Shown here: positions 17,275-26,542 of the stretch, one piece after another | Layout: each line of letters begins with the position of its first letter | Numbering within the stretch: the first letter of the stretch is position 1 | Origin: Marinobacter santoriniensis NKSG1 | GTDB taxonomy: Bacteria > Pseudomonadota > Gammaproteobacteria > Pseudomonadales > Oleiphilaceae | DNA: 64,000 nucleotides | NCBI RefSeq assembly: GCF_000347775.1 | Contig: NZ_APAT01000008.1 | Span: 37,361-101,360, forward strand | Direction of reading: 5' to 3' | Notes under the pieces: model-generated | The model's input: only the letters and a program-made list of their open reading frames with translations | The model's database searches: none | What the model was told of the DNA's origin: nothing | Translations under genes and position numbers: made by a program

Positions 17275-20118
17275 TTACGGGTTGCTTAGGAACAATCCAA
17301 CCGTTCCGGTCACCATGCCTCCAAAGACGGTTGCATCGTCTGCTGAGACAGGCGTGCCGTGGTTGCCCGAGTTATACCGGGTAATGTTGGTCAATCCGAG
17401 GGTCAGTGGCTCGCCACCCGCAAGCGGTGCATTGAAGCTGTTGACCATGACGGGGACCGTTTGACCGTTGACTTCGGCATCATAGACACCGTTCAGCGGC
17501 GGGATACCCCACTCGGCATCGTCTGCCGCATTCGGGATGACCTGATCACCTACGATTTCCGACAGCAGGATCGGTGTTCCATCGACGCTGAGGTTGTCCA
17601 CAAAGTTAATCGGATCAGCCGTATCCAGCGCGCCTTGCAGTACGTTGAAGTAGGTCTCGAGGTTGGCATCGCCTTGTTCCAGGCCCGCGGCATTCTGCAA
17701 TCCGAGCAGGATGGTCGGGGCGAAGGTCGGAGAGTTCTCCAGCAGGCGAGTAATGCCGCCGCCCGGGGTTAGCAGGCTGGCTGCTGTGATGTCATTGTCG
17801 GTTGCTGTTGCATCCAGCGCTGCTGTCTGGTTCGCATTGACAGCTGCAAGGTAGGGGATGCCTGTAATGGTTCCCAGAGAGTGCCCAACGAAGTACTTGG
17901 GCAGGCTGGCCGGAATGGTGTAGGTCGGATTATTCGCTGCAGGTCTCGCAATGGTCAATCCATCCAGACTGGCGCGGAGGTTCATCTGGTCGACCGCGCT
18001 TTCGCGGATATTGTCGCGAGAAGTGAGGAAGCTGGTCAGGTTGATGAACAAGCTACCTGAATCACCTTCACCCGCAGCGTAGTCGATCGGACCAGGAACA
18101 CCCGGCTCGACCGCATACAGGCCGAAGTGACGTTCGTTACCGATCATCGGCGCCAGGCCCGGAACGGTGCTACCGGCGTTGGCAACGGTGTTCTGGGCAG
18201 AGGCGATGAACAGAATGGCAGCATCCAGGTTTGCATCACCAGATGTACCGCCACCGAGAACGCTATCAATTATGGATTGAGCGGTGGTCGCGTCTGACGA
18301 GGTCGCCTGCATGACAAAGCCCAGGTTCAGAGTGCCTGCAATCAGAGCATCTGCTGATGATTGATCTGCGGTAAGCGGGATACCCGCGTCAATGCCACTC
18401 TGTAGAAGCTTGAATGCCAACCCGTTCTGCTCTTCGGCGGTGAACGCCGCAACACCGTGCAGCGGTTGGTCGATGGCGACCACGATATAGCCGTTTGCCG
18501 CGAGGGCGGTACCAAAGGTCAGTGCCGCACTGCGGTCAGTAGTAATGCCGTGCTGGTAGATAACCACGCCATTGATGCTACCCGTTGAGGGATAGAGCGT
18601 CAGGATCGGCACATCGACGTCGGTGGTCTTCTTCGGGAACGGGAAAATGTAGTTCACCGCAGTGGAAACCGTCGGATCTGCCTGCGGAATCTTAAGCCCG
18701 ATATCGCTGAATGTGGTATTCAGCGATTTTGCCAGAGTGTCATCTGCTTTCCAGGAAGAGGTTACAACGCCATTGGCTGTGGTTCCCAGGTAGTAAGGCA
18801 GAGACATTGTGCCCTGGGCGGCGAGAACTGAGTCAGTGGCAGCTCCGAGGGAGTCCAGAACGCCAGCCGAGAGGGCTGAAACCAAAGCCGCAGGTTTGAT
18901 GGAAGCGGGGTCGAGCGTGATGTCTGCCGCGCTTCGATCAGACTGGTCAGGGAGCAAGGGGCTGAAGTTCGCAGCCAATGCGACGCCCACACACTGAATG
19001 GCAGTTGCACCGGTTGTGGACTCACATGGGGCGCCGCCCAGGAACAGGTTGCCAAGGTCCGAAGGCGGAAGATTCGCCGGGAACTGCGCGATGGCGCCAT
19101 CCGAGGCAGCTTTCACGTCGTTATAATCGAAAGTGGTGTCGATGCCGTCGATCAGGAAGTCAGCCGGTGTGATGCTTCCGTCACTGTTCAGGTCGAAGTC
19201 AGCCGCGGTTACAGAGCCGTCCTTGTTCAGGTCCCAGGTGTCCGCATCGAGGGTTGCCCCGCTGTAGAATTGCGCGGCGCCGATAACCTTCTTGGCGCCA
19301 GAGACACGCACAAACGTTGTGATCTGGTCCTCAAACCAGGCTGCAGGTTCCGCAATGTATTGCAGCACCTTTTCGTCATTTGACGTCATGAAACTGTAGG
19401 TCAGCGCAATCTGGTCTTCACTCAGGCCCAGCGCCTTGTTGGCAGTGGGTTCCCAGAGTTTGTTGATCAGGTCCCGCACCGGTTGCAGACCTCCGTTGCT
19501 GATCACCTGATTCTCATCGCTCAGGTGACTGTAGGTTGGTGACGCAATAATCGGGTCGCCATTTATATCTTTTACGCCCTTGGTGACAACAACCAGATAG
19601 CGTTTGCGCGGATCAAGCGGCTCCAGGGGTAGAACGCGAATGGCGGACAAGCCGTCAAGCGTTTCCACGTCGGCACGGACATTTGCTGTGCCGGCTACGG
19701 TAGGTGGTTCGCCGATGCTGAGGCCCTGCAGTGGATCGCCGCTGGCATATTCCAGTTCAAGTACAAAGACAGTCTTGCCGACTTCAACGGATGCCGGATC
19801 AATCCGTCCATTCATCTGGATAACGGCCGGAGCAACAGTAGATGCACCACTGAGTTCATTCAGAGCGGTGGTCACGGGAGGGGAGGTATCTGTTACGCCA
19901 AAGGTTCCGTCACCCTGCTCAGAATCGAAAATCAGATCGTTTGGCAGCGGGAGGTCGCCGGTCAAAGGATTGAATTCGGGCCAGGTCTTTCCATCAATCG
20001 CGGGGTTATTGATCTTATAGTCCGGATTAGCATTCGCCCCCGTGTCTCCGCCGCTTAAGCAGCCTGTAAGTCCAAGGGAAGACGCCACGGCAAGACTTAT
20101 TAGAGTTTTCTTGAACAT
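17275..20118 (-). CDS. VolA/Pla-1-family extracellular lipase lipoprotein
   Basis: A 947-residue lipoprotein (SLAVASSLGLTGCLSGG; lipidated Cys20). The catalytic region carries YFVGHSLGTITGIPYLAAV with the nucleophile near residue 745 and an earlier GVVIYQHGITTDRSAALTFG oxyanion segment, as in the VolA/Pla-1/cef extracellular lipase family. Vibrio VolA is a surface-exposed lysophospholipase that lets cells use host or environmental phospholipids. Residues about 292-320 hold two back-to-back Ca-binding loops (DLNKDGSVTAADF, DLNSDGSITPADF) like dockerin/EF-hand repeats. Monocistronic, with its own upstream region of about 300 bases. Confidence 0.9.
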   Translation of the reverse strand: MFKKTLISLAVASSLGLTGCLSGGDTGANANPDYKINNPAIDGKTWPEFNPLTGDLPLPNDLIFDSEQGDGTFGVTDTSPPVTTALNELSGASTVAPAVIQMNGRIDPASVEVGKTVFVLELEYASGDPLQGLSIGEPPTVAGTANVRADVETLDGLSAIRVLPLEPLDPRKRYLVVVTKGVKDINGDPIIASPTYSHLSDENQVISNGGLQPVRDLINKLWEPTANKALGLSEDQIALTYSFMTSNDEKVLQYIAEPAAWFEDQITTFVRVSGAKKVIGAAQFYSGATLDADTWDLNKDGSVTAADFDLNSDGSITPADFLIDGIDTTFDYNDVKAASDGAIAQFPANLPPSDLGNLFLGGAPCESTTGATAIQCVGVALAANFSPLLPDQSDRSAADITLDPASIKPAALVSALSAGVLDSLGAATDSVLAAQGTMSLPYYLGTTANGVVTSSWKADDTLAKSLNTTFSDIGLKIPQADPTVSTAVNYIFPFPKKTTDVDVPILTLYPSTGSINGVVIYQHGITTDRSAALTFGTALAANGYIVVAIDQPLHGVAAFTAEEQNGLAFKLLQSGIDAGIPLTADQSSADALIAGTLNLGFVMQATSSDATTAQSIIDSVLGGGTSGDANLDAAILFIASAQNTVANAGSTVPGLAPMIGNERHFGLYAVEPGVPGPIDYAAGEGDSGSLFINLTSFLTSRDNIRESAVDQMNLRASLDGLTIARPAANNPTYTIPASLPKYFVGHSLGTITGIPYLAAVNANQTAALDATATDNDITAASLLTPGGGITRLLENSPTFAPTILLGLQNAAGLEQGDANLETYFNVLQGALDTADPINFVDNLSVDGTPILLSEIVGDQVIPNAADDAEWGIPPLNGVYDAEVNGQTVPVMVNSFNAPLAGGEPLTLGLTNITRYNSGNHGTPVSADDATVFGGMVTGTVGLFLSNP

Positions 20119-20195
20119 GGGTGGAACCTTTTCCTGTTGTTGTGTCGTTATGTTCTTCTGAAATTTTGATCAGCGCTTGGAGCCAATTTCATATC

Positions 20196-20217
20196 TCTGA
20201 CTATAGCGACAGTCAGA
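20196..20217. promoter_or_regulatory. Operator-like palindrome upstream of the lipase gene
   Basis: TCTGACT (20196-20202) and AGTCAGA (20211-20217) are perfect 7-bp inverted arms around 8 bases, 78 bases before the lipase start. Nothing else stands out in the 20119-20417 gap apart from TGGTAAACT (20357-20365), which resembles an extended -10 for the fumarase gene. Confidence 0.3.
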
Positions 20218-20417
20218 CAAGTGTTGATCAGCCAAAAGTGTGATTCTGGCGTTTCAGAACCTCCTCGCACGGGCGGAGTTTGGTCTTTCTGAAAAATAGT
20301 TGGGCAACAGCGCTTTGTCGAGCCTTACGTCGCATCCCTCGCCGGGCCGATTTTCTGGTAAACTCACGCCTCCTCTTTTTGACGACTTCATAATCACATC
20401 AAGCTGATGAGGCGCCT

Positions 20418-21932
20418 ATGACCACCGTAATCCGCCAGGACGACCTGATTGAAAGCGTAGCGGACGCGCTGCAGTTCATTTCCTATTATCACCCGAAGGA
20501 CTTTATCCAGGGGGTCTACGAGGCCTACCAGAAGGAAGAGTCCCAGGCGGCGAAGGACGCCATGGCGCAGATTCTGATCAACTCTCGCATGTGTGCCCAG
20601 GGTCACCGTCCGATCTGTCAGGACACGGGTATCGTGACGGTTTTCGTCAACGTCGGGATGGATGTGAAATTCGAGTGTGACCAGCCGCTGGATGACGTCA
20701 TCAATGAAGGTGTTCGCCGGGCCTACACGCACCCGGACAACGTGCTTCGGGCGTCCGTTCTGGCCGATCCCGACGGCAAGCGCCAGAACACCAAGGACAA
20801 CACACCGGCCATTATTCATTACAAGATGGTTCCCGGCGACAAGGTGGAAGTGCACGTTGCCGCGAAGGGTGGTGGCTCTGAAGCCAAGTCCAAGTTTGCG
20901 ATGCTCAACCCGTCCGACTCGGTGGTGGACTGGGTGCTGAAAATGGTTCCGCAGATGGGCGCTGGCTGGTGTCCGCCGGGAATGCTGGGCATCGGTATTG
21001 GTGGTACCGCTGAGAAAGCGATGGAACTGGCCAAAGAAGCACTTCTGGACCCGATCGATATTCATGATCTGAAGGAGCGGGGTGCTTCCAACCGGGCTGA
21101 GGAATTGCGTCTGGAGCTATTCGACAAGGTGAACGATCTCGGGATTGGTGCCCAGGGGCTGGGCGGTCTGACCACCGTTCTGGATGTGAAGGTGAAAGAT
21201 TACCCGACCCACGCCGCCAACAAGCCGGTGGCCATCATTCCGAACTGTGCCGCCACCCGCCATGCACACTTCACCCTGGACGGCACTGGCCCGTCCCTGC
21301 AGACACCGCCGAGCCTGGAAGACTGGCCGGAAATCACCTGGGAAGTGGGTGAGAATGTTCGCCGCGTGAACCTTGATACAGTGACGCCGGAAGACGTGAA
21401 AGAGTGGCAGCCGGGCGAGACGGTTCTGCTGTCCGGCAAGATGCTGACCGGCCGCGACGCCGCCCACAAGAAGATGGTCGATATGATCGAGAAGGGCGAG
21501 GAACTTCCGGTCGATCTGAAGGGCCGTTTCATCTATTACGTGGGTCCCGTGGATCCGGTGCGCGAGGAAGTGGTTGGTCCGGCTGGCCCGACGACGGCGA
21601 CTCGTATGGACAAGTTTACCCACACGATGCTCGAGAAGACTGGCCTGACCGGCATGATCGGCAAAGCTGAGCGTGGGCAGGTGGCCATTGATGCCATCAA
21701 GGAATTCGGTGCGGTGTACCTGATGGCCGTAGGTGGCTCGGCCTACCTCGTATCCAAGGCTATCAAGCACGCGGAAGTGGTTGCGTTTCCGGAACTGGGA
21801 ATGGAAGCCATCTACGAGTTTGAGGTGGAAGACATGCCGGTGACTGTCGCGGTGGATTCGCGCGGATCCTCTGTACACCAGACAGGTCCGGCCGAGTGGC
21901 ACGACAAGATCATTGCTGCCAAGGCAGTCTGA
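20418..21932 (+). CDS. fumA: Fumarate hydratase, class I (iron-sulfur)
   Basis: A 504-residue, single-chain class I fumarase. The three probable 4Fe-4S ligands are Cys67 (RPICQDTG), Cys185 (GWCPPG) and Cys277 (IPNCAATRH), with spacing close to that of E. coli FumA (105, 224, 318). The C-terminal beta domain has KEFGAVYLMAVGGSAYLVSK and VDSRGSSVHQTGP. It interconverts fumarate and malate in the TCA cycle and is oxygen-labile. Standing alone between lipase and selO, it ends at a strong terminator. Confidence 0.95.
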   Translation: MTTVIRQDDLIESVADALQFISYYHPKDFIQGVYEAYQKEESQAAKDAMAQILINSRMCAQGHRPICQDTGIVTVFVNVGMDVKFECDQPLDDVINEGVRRAYTHPDNVLRASVLADPDGKRQNTKDNTPAIIHYKMVPGDKVEVHVAAKGGGSEAKSKFAMLNPSDSVVDWVLKMVPQMGAGWCPPGMLGIGIGGTAEKAMELAKEALLDPIDIHDLKERGASNRAEELRLELFDKVNDLGIGAQGLGGLTTVLDVKVKDYPTHAANKPVAIIPNCAATRHAHFTLDGTGPSLQTPPSLEDWPEITWEVGENVRRVNLDTVTPEDVKEWQPGETVLLSGKMLTGRDAAHKKMVDMIEKGEELPVDLKGRFIYYVGPVDPVREEVVGPAGPTTATRMDKFTHTMLEKTGLTGMIGKAERGQVAIDAIKEFGAVYLMAVGGSAYLVSKAIKHAEVVAFPELGMEAIYEFEVEDMPVTVAVDSRGSSVHQTGPAEWHDKIIAAKAV

Positions 21933-21960
21933 TCGGTCTGCACAGGATCGTCTTATGAAG

Positions 21961-21994
21961 AAAAAGGGTGAGGCTTCCGGCCTCACCCTTTTTT
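21961..21994. terminator. Bidirectional intrinsic terminator
   Basis: AAAAAGGGTGAGG pairs with CCTCACCCTTTTTT around a short loop, placed between the convergent fumarase and selO genes. Confidence 0.95.
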
Positions 21995-22004
21995 GTGGGT
22001 GTCC

Positions 22005-23459
22005 TCAGGACGAGCAGCTGATGTTCAGATGTTTACCCCAGTCGGGCGGCGGCGCGGCAAAGGCTTCAGCGCCCGCTTGCTCGTCGAAGGGGTGCTTCAG
22101 AACGGAGAGCAGTTCCTCCAGAGGTTGGTAGTCACCGTTCTGGGCTTCCTGGATGACCTGCTGAGCCAGATAGTTGCGGAGGATGTACTTGGGGTTCACC
22201 CGCCGCATGGCGTATTCCCGTTCGTCGTGGGCCCGTGATTCCTGCTTCAGTCGTTGCTCGTAACGCGAGAGCCAGTCGTCAGCGACGCTCCGGTCGACAA
22301 ACAGGTCCCGCACGGGGCCATGGCCCCTGTTGTAGAGATTGGACAGCCCTCGGAAAAACAGCGTGTAGTCCACACGATGCTCATGCAGCATGCTGAAGGT
22401 GTCCATGATCAGCCCGAGGTCCGAGTCGTCCGGCTCGGCAATGCCCAATTTATCCCGCATGTTCTGCAGGAAGCGTTCATTGTAGGCTGTTTCATAACGA
22501 CGCAGGCCTCGCCGTACGGCGTCTTCATCCATCACGGGCAGCAGCGCGCTGGCCAGGTACTGGCAGTTGGTGAAGCCGACCTGAGGCTGACGGTTATAGG
22601 CATAGCGTCCGCCCTGATCGGTGTGGTTACAGATGTACCCGGCATCGAAATCGTCCAGGAAAGCATAGGGGCCGTAGTCAAAGGTATCCCCGATGATGGA
22701 CATGTTGTCGCTGTTCATGACCCCGTGGCAGAAGCCCACCGCCTGCCAGTCCGCAATCAGCCGCGCGGTGCCTTCCACGACTTCCTCGAACCAGCGGCTA
22801 TGGCGTTCGTCGTCCGGCAACCCGATCAGATGCGGGAAGTGAAGGGCGATAACGTGTTCGATGAGCGTGGTGACCGCTTCCGGCCCTTCGTGGTGAGCGG
22901 CGAACTCGAAATGACCGAATCGGATATGGCTTTGCGCCACCCGCATCAGGGAGGCGGCGGTTTCGATGGATTCGCGACGGACCGGATCGCGGGCGCTCAC
23001 CATGAACAGGGCCCGAGTGGTGGGTATGCCCAGGTGATACATGGCTTCGCTGCAGAGATACTCGCGGATGGTGGACCGAAGAACCGCCCGACCATCCCCG
23101 AAACGGGAGTAGGGCGTGGTTCCGGCACCCTTGAGGTGCCAGTCCCAGCGTTGCCCATCGGGACCAATGGTTTCCCAGAGCAGCAAGCCTCGTCCATCGC
23201 CCAGCTCGGGATTGTAGACGCCGAATTGATGCCCGGTGTATTTCATGGCCACCGGGTCCATGCCCTCAAGCAGTTCCTTGCCAGCGCCGACGCCCGCCCA
23301 TTGCTCCGTATCGTTCGTGTGGAACCCCATCTGGTTGGCCAGCTCGTGGTTGAAGGTGACCAGCCTGGCGCCGCTCAGGGGCGTGGGCTGCACCCGGGTG
23401 TAGAAGCTGTCCGGTAGCTCCAGATAACGGTGTTCAATCCGGAAACCCTGGTCATTCAT
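22005..23459 (-). CDS. selO: SelO-type protein adenylyltransferase (YdiU)
   Basis: The 484 residues contain the SelO pseudokinase core: YTGHQFGVYNPELGDGRGLL, LKGAGTTPYSRFGDGRAVLR and GFCHGVMNSDNMSIIGDTFD. SelO transfers AMP from ATP to Ser/Thr/Tyr of redox proteins because ATP sits inverted in its kinase-like pocket. The chain ends SCSS, so Cys482 occupies the place taken by selenocysteine in eukaryotic SelO. The 5' end abuts the region upstream of the divergent kinase gene. Confidence 0.94.
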   Translation of the reverse strand: MNDQGFRIEHRYLELPDSFYTRVQPTPLSGARLVTFNHELANQMGFHTNDTEQWAGVGAGKELLEGMDPVAMKYTGHQFGVYNPELGDGRGLLLWETIGPDGQRWDWHLKGAGTTPYSRFGDGRAVLRSTIREYLCSEAMYHLGIPTTRALFMVSARDPVRRESIETAASLMRVAQSHIRFGHFEFAAHHEGPEAVTTLIEHVIALHFPHLIGLPDDERHSRWFEEVVEGTARLIADWQAVGFCHGVMNSDNMSIIGDTFDYGPYAFLDDFDAGYICNHTDQGGRYAYNRQPQVGFTNCQYLASALLPVMDEDAVRRGLRRYETAYNERFLQNMRDKLGIAEPDDSDLGLIMDTFSMLHEHRVDYTLFFRGLSNLYNRGHGPVRDLFVDRSVADDWLSRYEQRLKQESRAHDEREYAMRRVNPKYILRNYLAQQVIQEAQNGDYQPLEELLSVLKHPFDEQAGAEAFAAPPPDWGKHLNISCSS

Positions 23460-23528
23460 GAAATGCGTATACTCCCAATTGGTACGGATTCTGCTGCGTT
23501 TTCATTCATCTCATTCGGGGAACTGACT

Positions 23529-24479
23529 GTGACCGACGATTCAATGGCCCCTGTCATCGAGACGCTCATTCAGCAAGAGCGTCTCCCATCATCTTACGAA
23601 CAGACCGTCAGGCAGACCATCCTGCCCCTGGCCGAGCGGATCATTGCCTTGCGTCAGCAACTGGGCCGCCCCGTGGTGGTGGGTATCCACGGAGCCCAGG
23701 GCACCGGCAAGTCGACCCTGACCCTGTTCCTGAAGGAAATCCTGCACCGTCGATACCAGTGTGCCAGTGCCGGTCTGTCTCTTGATGACCTCTACCTTAC
23801 CAGAGCAGAGCGCCAGACACTTGCCCGGACTGTCCATCCGCTTCTGCAGACACGGGGAGTTCCAGGGACCCACGATGTGGAGCTCGGTTTGGCGATCCTT
23901 GAGCGCCTGACCACCGCCGGGCCAGACGATGTCACGACGATACCGGCCTTCGACAAGGCCAGTGACGACCGGCTGGCTGAACGGGATTGGCCGGTGTTCA
24001 AGGGAAGGGCAGAGGTCGTTCTGTTTGAAGGCTGGTGCGTAGGCGCGCTTCCGGAAGGGGCCGAGGCCCTGGCTCATCCAGTGAACCGGCTGGAAGAGGA
24101 AGAGGACCCTCATGGCGCGTGGCGTGGTTACGTCAATGACTGTCTCAAGGGGCCTTACCGTGAGCTTTTTGGCAAGTTGGACCTGCTGGTGATGCTTCAG
24201 GCGCCATCTATGGACTGTGTTCGGGAATGGCGCACCCTTCAGGAACACAAGCTTGCGGAACGCCACCGAAATGCACCAGAAAAGTGCGGTCAGTCAGGCG
24301 ATGCCCCGTCAATGCGCATCATGACCGATGACGAGGTGATCCGATTCATCATGCACTACCAGCGCGTCACCGAACACTGTCTCCGGGAGATGCCGGATCG
24401 AGCGGACGTTCTTGTACCGGTCAGTGCAGACCACTCACTGGGAGCACCGCAGTTTCGGGACGCTCCCGGACCCGATTAG
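23529..24479 (+). CDS. Glycerate kinase-like P-loop kinase (GLYK/YggC type)
   Basis: A 316-residue P-loop protein: Walker A GIHGAQGTGKSTLTLF near residue 58, then LSLDDLYLTRAERQTLARTV, AFDKASDDRLAERDWPVF and EVVLFEGWCVG. This is the uridine kinase-like fold of plant-type D-glycerate 3-kinase and E. coli YggC. GTG at 23529 is preferred (GGGGAA six bases before); earlier in-frame codons would overlap the start of selO on the other strand. Directly upstream of three glucosylglycerate genes, so returning glycerate to 3-phosphoglycerate is the likely role (inference). Confidence 0.85.
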   Translation: MTDDSMAPVIETLIQQERLPSSYEQTVRQTILPLAERIIALRQQLGRPVVVGIHGAQGTGKSTLTLFLKEILHRRYQCASAGLSLDDLYLTRAERQTLARTVHPLLQTRGVPGTHDVELGLAILERLTTAGPDDVTTIPAFDKASDDRLAERDWPVFKGRAEVVLFEGWCVGALPEGAEALAHPVNRLEEEEDPHGAWRGYVNDCLKGPYRELFGKLDLLVMLQAPSMDCVREWRTLQEHKLAERHRNAPEKCGQSGDAPSMRIMTDDEVIRFIMHYQRVTEHCLREMPDRADVLVPVSADHSLGAPQFRDAPGPD

Positions 24480-24500
24480 TCCCATGTAGAGAGGAATACC

Positions 24501-25304
24501 ATGGCCAAACCCCAATTGATCCTGTTCTCCGATCTGGACGGCACTCTGCTGGATCATGACAGTTACTCCTGGGCGTCGGCACAACCGGCACTGGAGCGCC
24601 TGCGCATGGCCGGTATTCCGCTTGTACTCAGTTCCAGCAAGACCTCCGCGGAAATGGCGGTTATCCGTGAGGACATGGGGAATCACGATCCCTACATTGT
24701 CGAAAACGGGGCGGCGGTCGTGATTCCCGAGGAATATTTCGGGGATCCCAAGGCGCAGGTGGTGACTTTTGGCGCATCGCGGGATGTGGTGCTCTCCGAA
24801 CTGGGGCGCCTCCGGGCGGCAGGCGCACAGTTTCAGGGCTTTCAGGATATGGCGGCGGAAGAGCTTGCCGAACTGACCGGACTGGATGTGGAGGCTGCCT
24901 CCCGGGCGCTTCAGCGCCATGCCACCGAGCCGTTGATCTGGCAGGGATCCGACGCCGAACTCGAAGAATTCCGGGGCGCCCTGGCTGCCGCCAATCTGCG
25001 ACTGGTGCAGGGTGGTCGCTTCTGGCATGCCATGGGGATCTTCGACAAGGCCGATGGGGCCCGTTTCTTGCTGGAGAAATATCAGGAGCGGTACGGTCGT
25101 GAGTCACTCCTGGCCATCGCACTTGGTGACAGCCCCAACGATCAGCAGTTGCTGGAGTCCGCAGATATTCCGGTTGTGATTCGGGGCTTCAACAGCGATT
25201 CCGTGCAATTACCGTCTGACCGTCATGCCGTCCGCTCTCTCAGATCTGGCCCTGAAGGCTGGAATGACTGCGTACTCAACCTCCTGTTCGAGTACGGCTA
25301 CTAG
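24501..25304 (+). CDS. Mannosyl/glucosyl-3-phosphoglycerate phosphatase (HAD family)
   Basis: The 267 residues carry the HAD motifs: DLDGTLLDHDSY (nucleophile Asp11, acid Asp13), LSSSKTSAEM with the motif II Ser, and GDSPNDQQLLESADIPVVIR as motif IV. The Cof-like cap and overall length match the mannosyl-3-phosphoglycerate phosphatase family, which also acts on glucosyl-3-phosphoglycerate. The neighbouring synthase favours the glucosyl substrate. GAGAGG precedes the ATG. Cytoplasmic; the second step of glucosylglycerate synthesis. Confidence 0.9.
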   Translation: MAKPQLILFSDLDGTLLDHDSYSWASAQPALERLRMAGIPLVLSSSKTSAEMAVIREDMGNHDPYIVENGAAVVIPEEYFGDPKAQVVTFGASRDVVLSELGRLRAAGAQFQGFQDMAAEELAELTGLDVEAASRALQRHATEPLIWQGSDAELEEFRGALAAANLRLVQGGRFWHAMGIFDKADGARFLLEKYQERYGRESLLAIALGDSPNDQQLLESADIPVVIRGFNSDSVQLPSDRHAVRSLRSGPEGWNDCVLNLLFEYGY

Positions 25305-25318
25305 AAAGGAGAGGCGCC

Positions 25319-26542
25319 ATGGGCGACTTTTACCAGAACGGCATTATTACCACCCTTCACAATCTTGTCCGGCGCCCGGTGGAGGACATTGAACAGGAGC
25401 TTCTCGGATTCCGGAAGGCCCGCCCCATGTCACTGGTGCTGCCCTCGCTCTACTCGGAACTGGAAGGGCCCGCGTTGAAACACATTGTCAGTGAACTGGC
25501 CAAGGTGCCCTATCTGGATCAGATCGTGATTGGCCTGGACCGGGCCAGTGAGGACCAGTATCGCCACGCCATGGCTTATTTCTCGGAACTGCCCCAGAAC
25601 GTGCGGGTGCTGTGGAACGATGGTCCGCGACTGCGGGCACTGGACCTGAAACTCCGGGAGCAGAACCTGGCGCCGACCGAGATGGGCAAGGGACGGAACG
25701 TCTGGTACTGCTTCGGCTATGTATTGGCCTCCGGTGTCAGTAAATCCGTGGCGCTCCATGACTGTGACATCCTGACCTATTCCCGGGACCTGGTGGCGCG
25801 GCTCATCTACCCGGTGGCCAATCCCGCCTTCAACTACATGTTTTGTAAAGGCTATTACGCCCGTGTCGCGGACTCGAAAATGAATGGTCGGGTAAGCCGG
25901 CTGCTGGTGACGCCGCTGATCCGGGCGCTCAAGAAGGTTTGCGGCCCCAGCGATTTTCTGGACTACCTGGATAGCTATCGCTACCCCCTGGCCGGGGAGT
26001 TCTCGTTCCGGACGGACGTCATCAACGACCTTCGCATCCCCAGCGACTGGGGCCTGGAAATCGGGGTGCTGTCCGAGATGAAGCGAAACTATGCGACCAA
26101 CCGGTTGTGTCAGGTGGATATTGCCGACGTCTACGACCACAAGCACCAGGAGCTGTCGCCAGAGGATGCCAGTCGAGGTTTGTCGAAGATGAGCATGGAC
26201 ATCGCCAAGGCGTTGTTCCGCAAACTGGCAACCAATGGAGAGATTTTTTCCAGCGAGAAATTCCGCACTGTCAAGGCGACGTATTTCCGGATTGCGCTGG
26301 ACTTTGTCGAAACCTATCAGAACGACGCCATCATGAACGGGCTGACGTTTGATCGTCATAAGGAGGAGAAGGCGGTTGAACTGTTTGCCCAGAATGTGAT
26401 GCGGGCCGGGGCGTACTTTCTGGAAAACCCGATGGACACTCCGTTCATTCCCAGTTGGAATCGGGTGGCCAGTGCCATTCCGGACATCAAGGAACAGTTG
26501 ATGGAAGCGGTGGAGCTGGACAACGAGGAGTTCCGGGCATGA
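25319..26542 (+). CDS. gpgS: Glucosyl-3-phosphoglycerate synthase-like glycosyltransferase (GT81)
   Basis: A 407-residue GT-A enzyme. [20 protein letters not shown] begins the nucleotide-sugar domain, [20 protein letters not shown] lines the pocket and [14 protein letters not shown] supplies the metal-binding DxD-type motif. [20 protein letters not shown] and [11 protein letters not shown] follow as in GpgS. It transfers glucose from an NDP-glucose to 3-phosphoglycerate, the first step to the compatible solute glucosylglycerate. AGGAG precedes the ATG; the stop overlaps the start of the phosphorylase gene by four bases. Confidence 0.88.
   Translation: MGDFYQNGIITTLHNLVRRPVEDIEQELLGFRKARPMSLVLPSLYSELEGPALKHIVSELAKVPYLDQIVIGLDRASEDQYRHAMAYFSELPQNVRVLWNDGPRLRALDLKLREQNLAPTEMGKGRNVWYCFGYVLASGVSKSVALHDCDILTYSRDLVARLIYPVANPAFNYMFCKGYYARVADSKMNGRVSRLLVTPLIRALKKVCGPSDFLDYLDSYRYPLAGEFSFRTDVINDLRIPSDWGLEIGVLSEMKRNYATNRLCQVDIADVYDHKHQELSPEDASRGLSKMSMDIAKALFRKLATNGEIFSSEKFRTVKATYFRIALDFVETYQNDAIMNGLTFDRHKEEKAVELFAQNVMRAGAYFLENPMDTPFIPSWNRVASAIPDIKEQLMEAVELDNEEFRA

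Noticed and set aside
22254..23417. 387-codon plus-strand frame opposite selO
   Set aside because: The minus-strand SelO has full family signatures; the plus frame has none.
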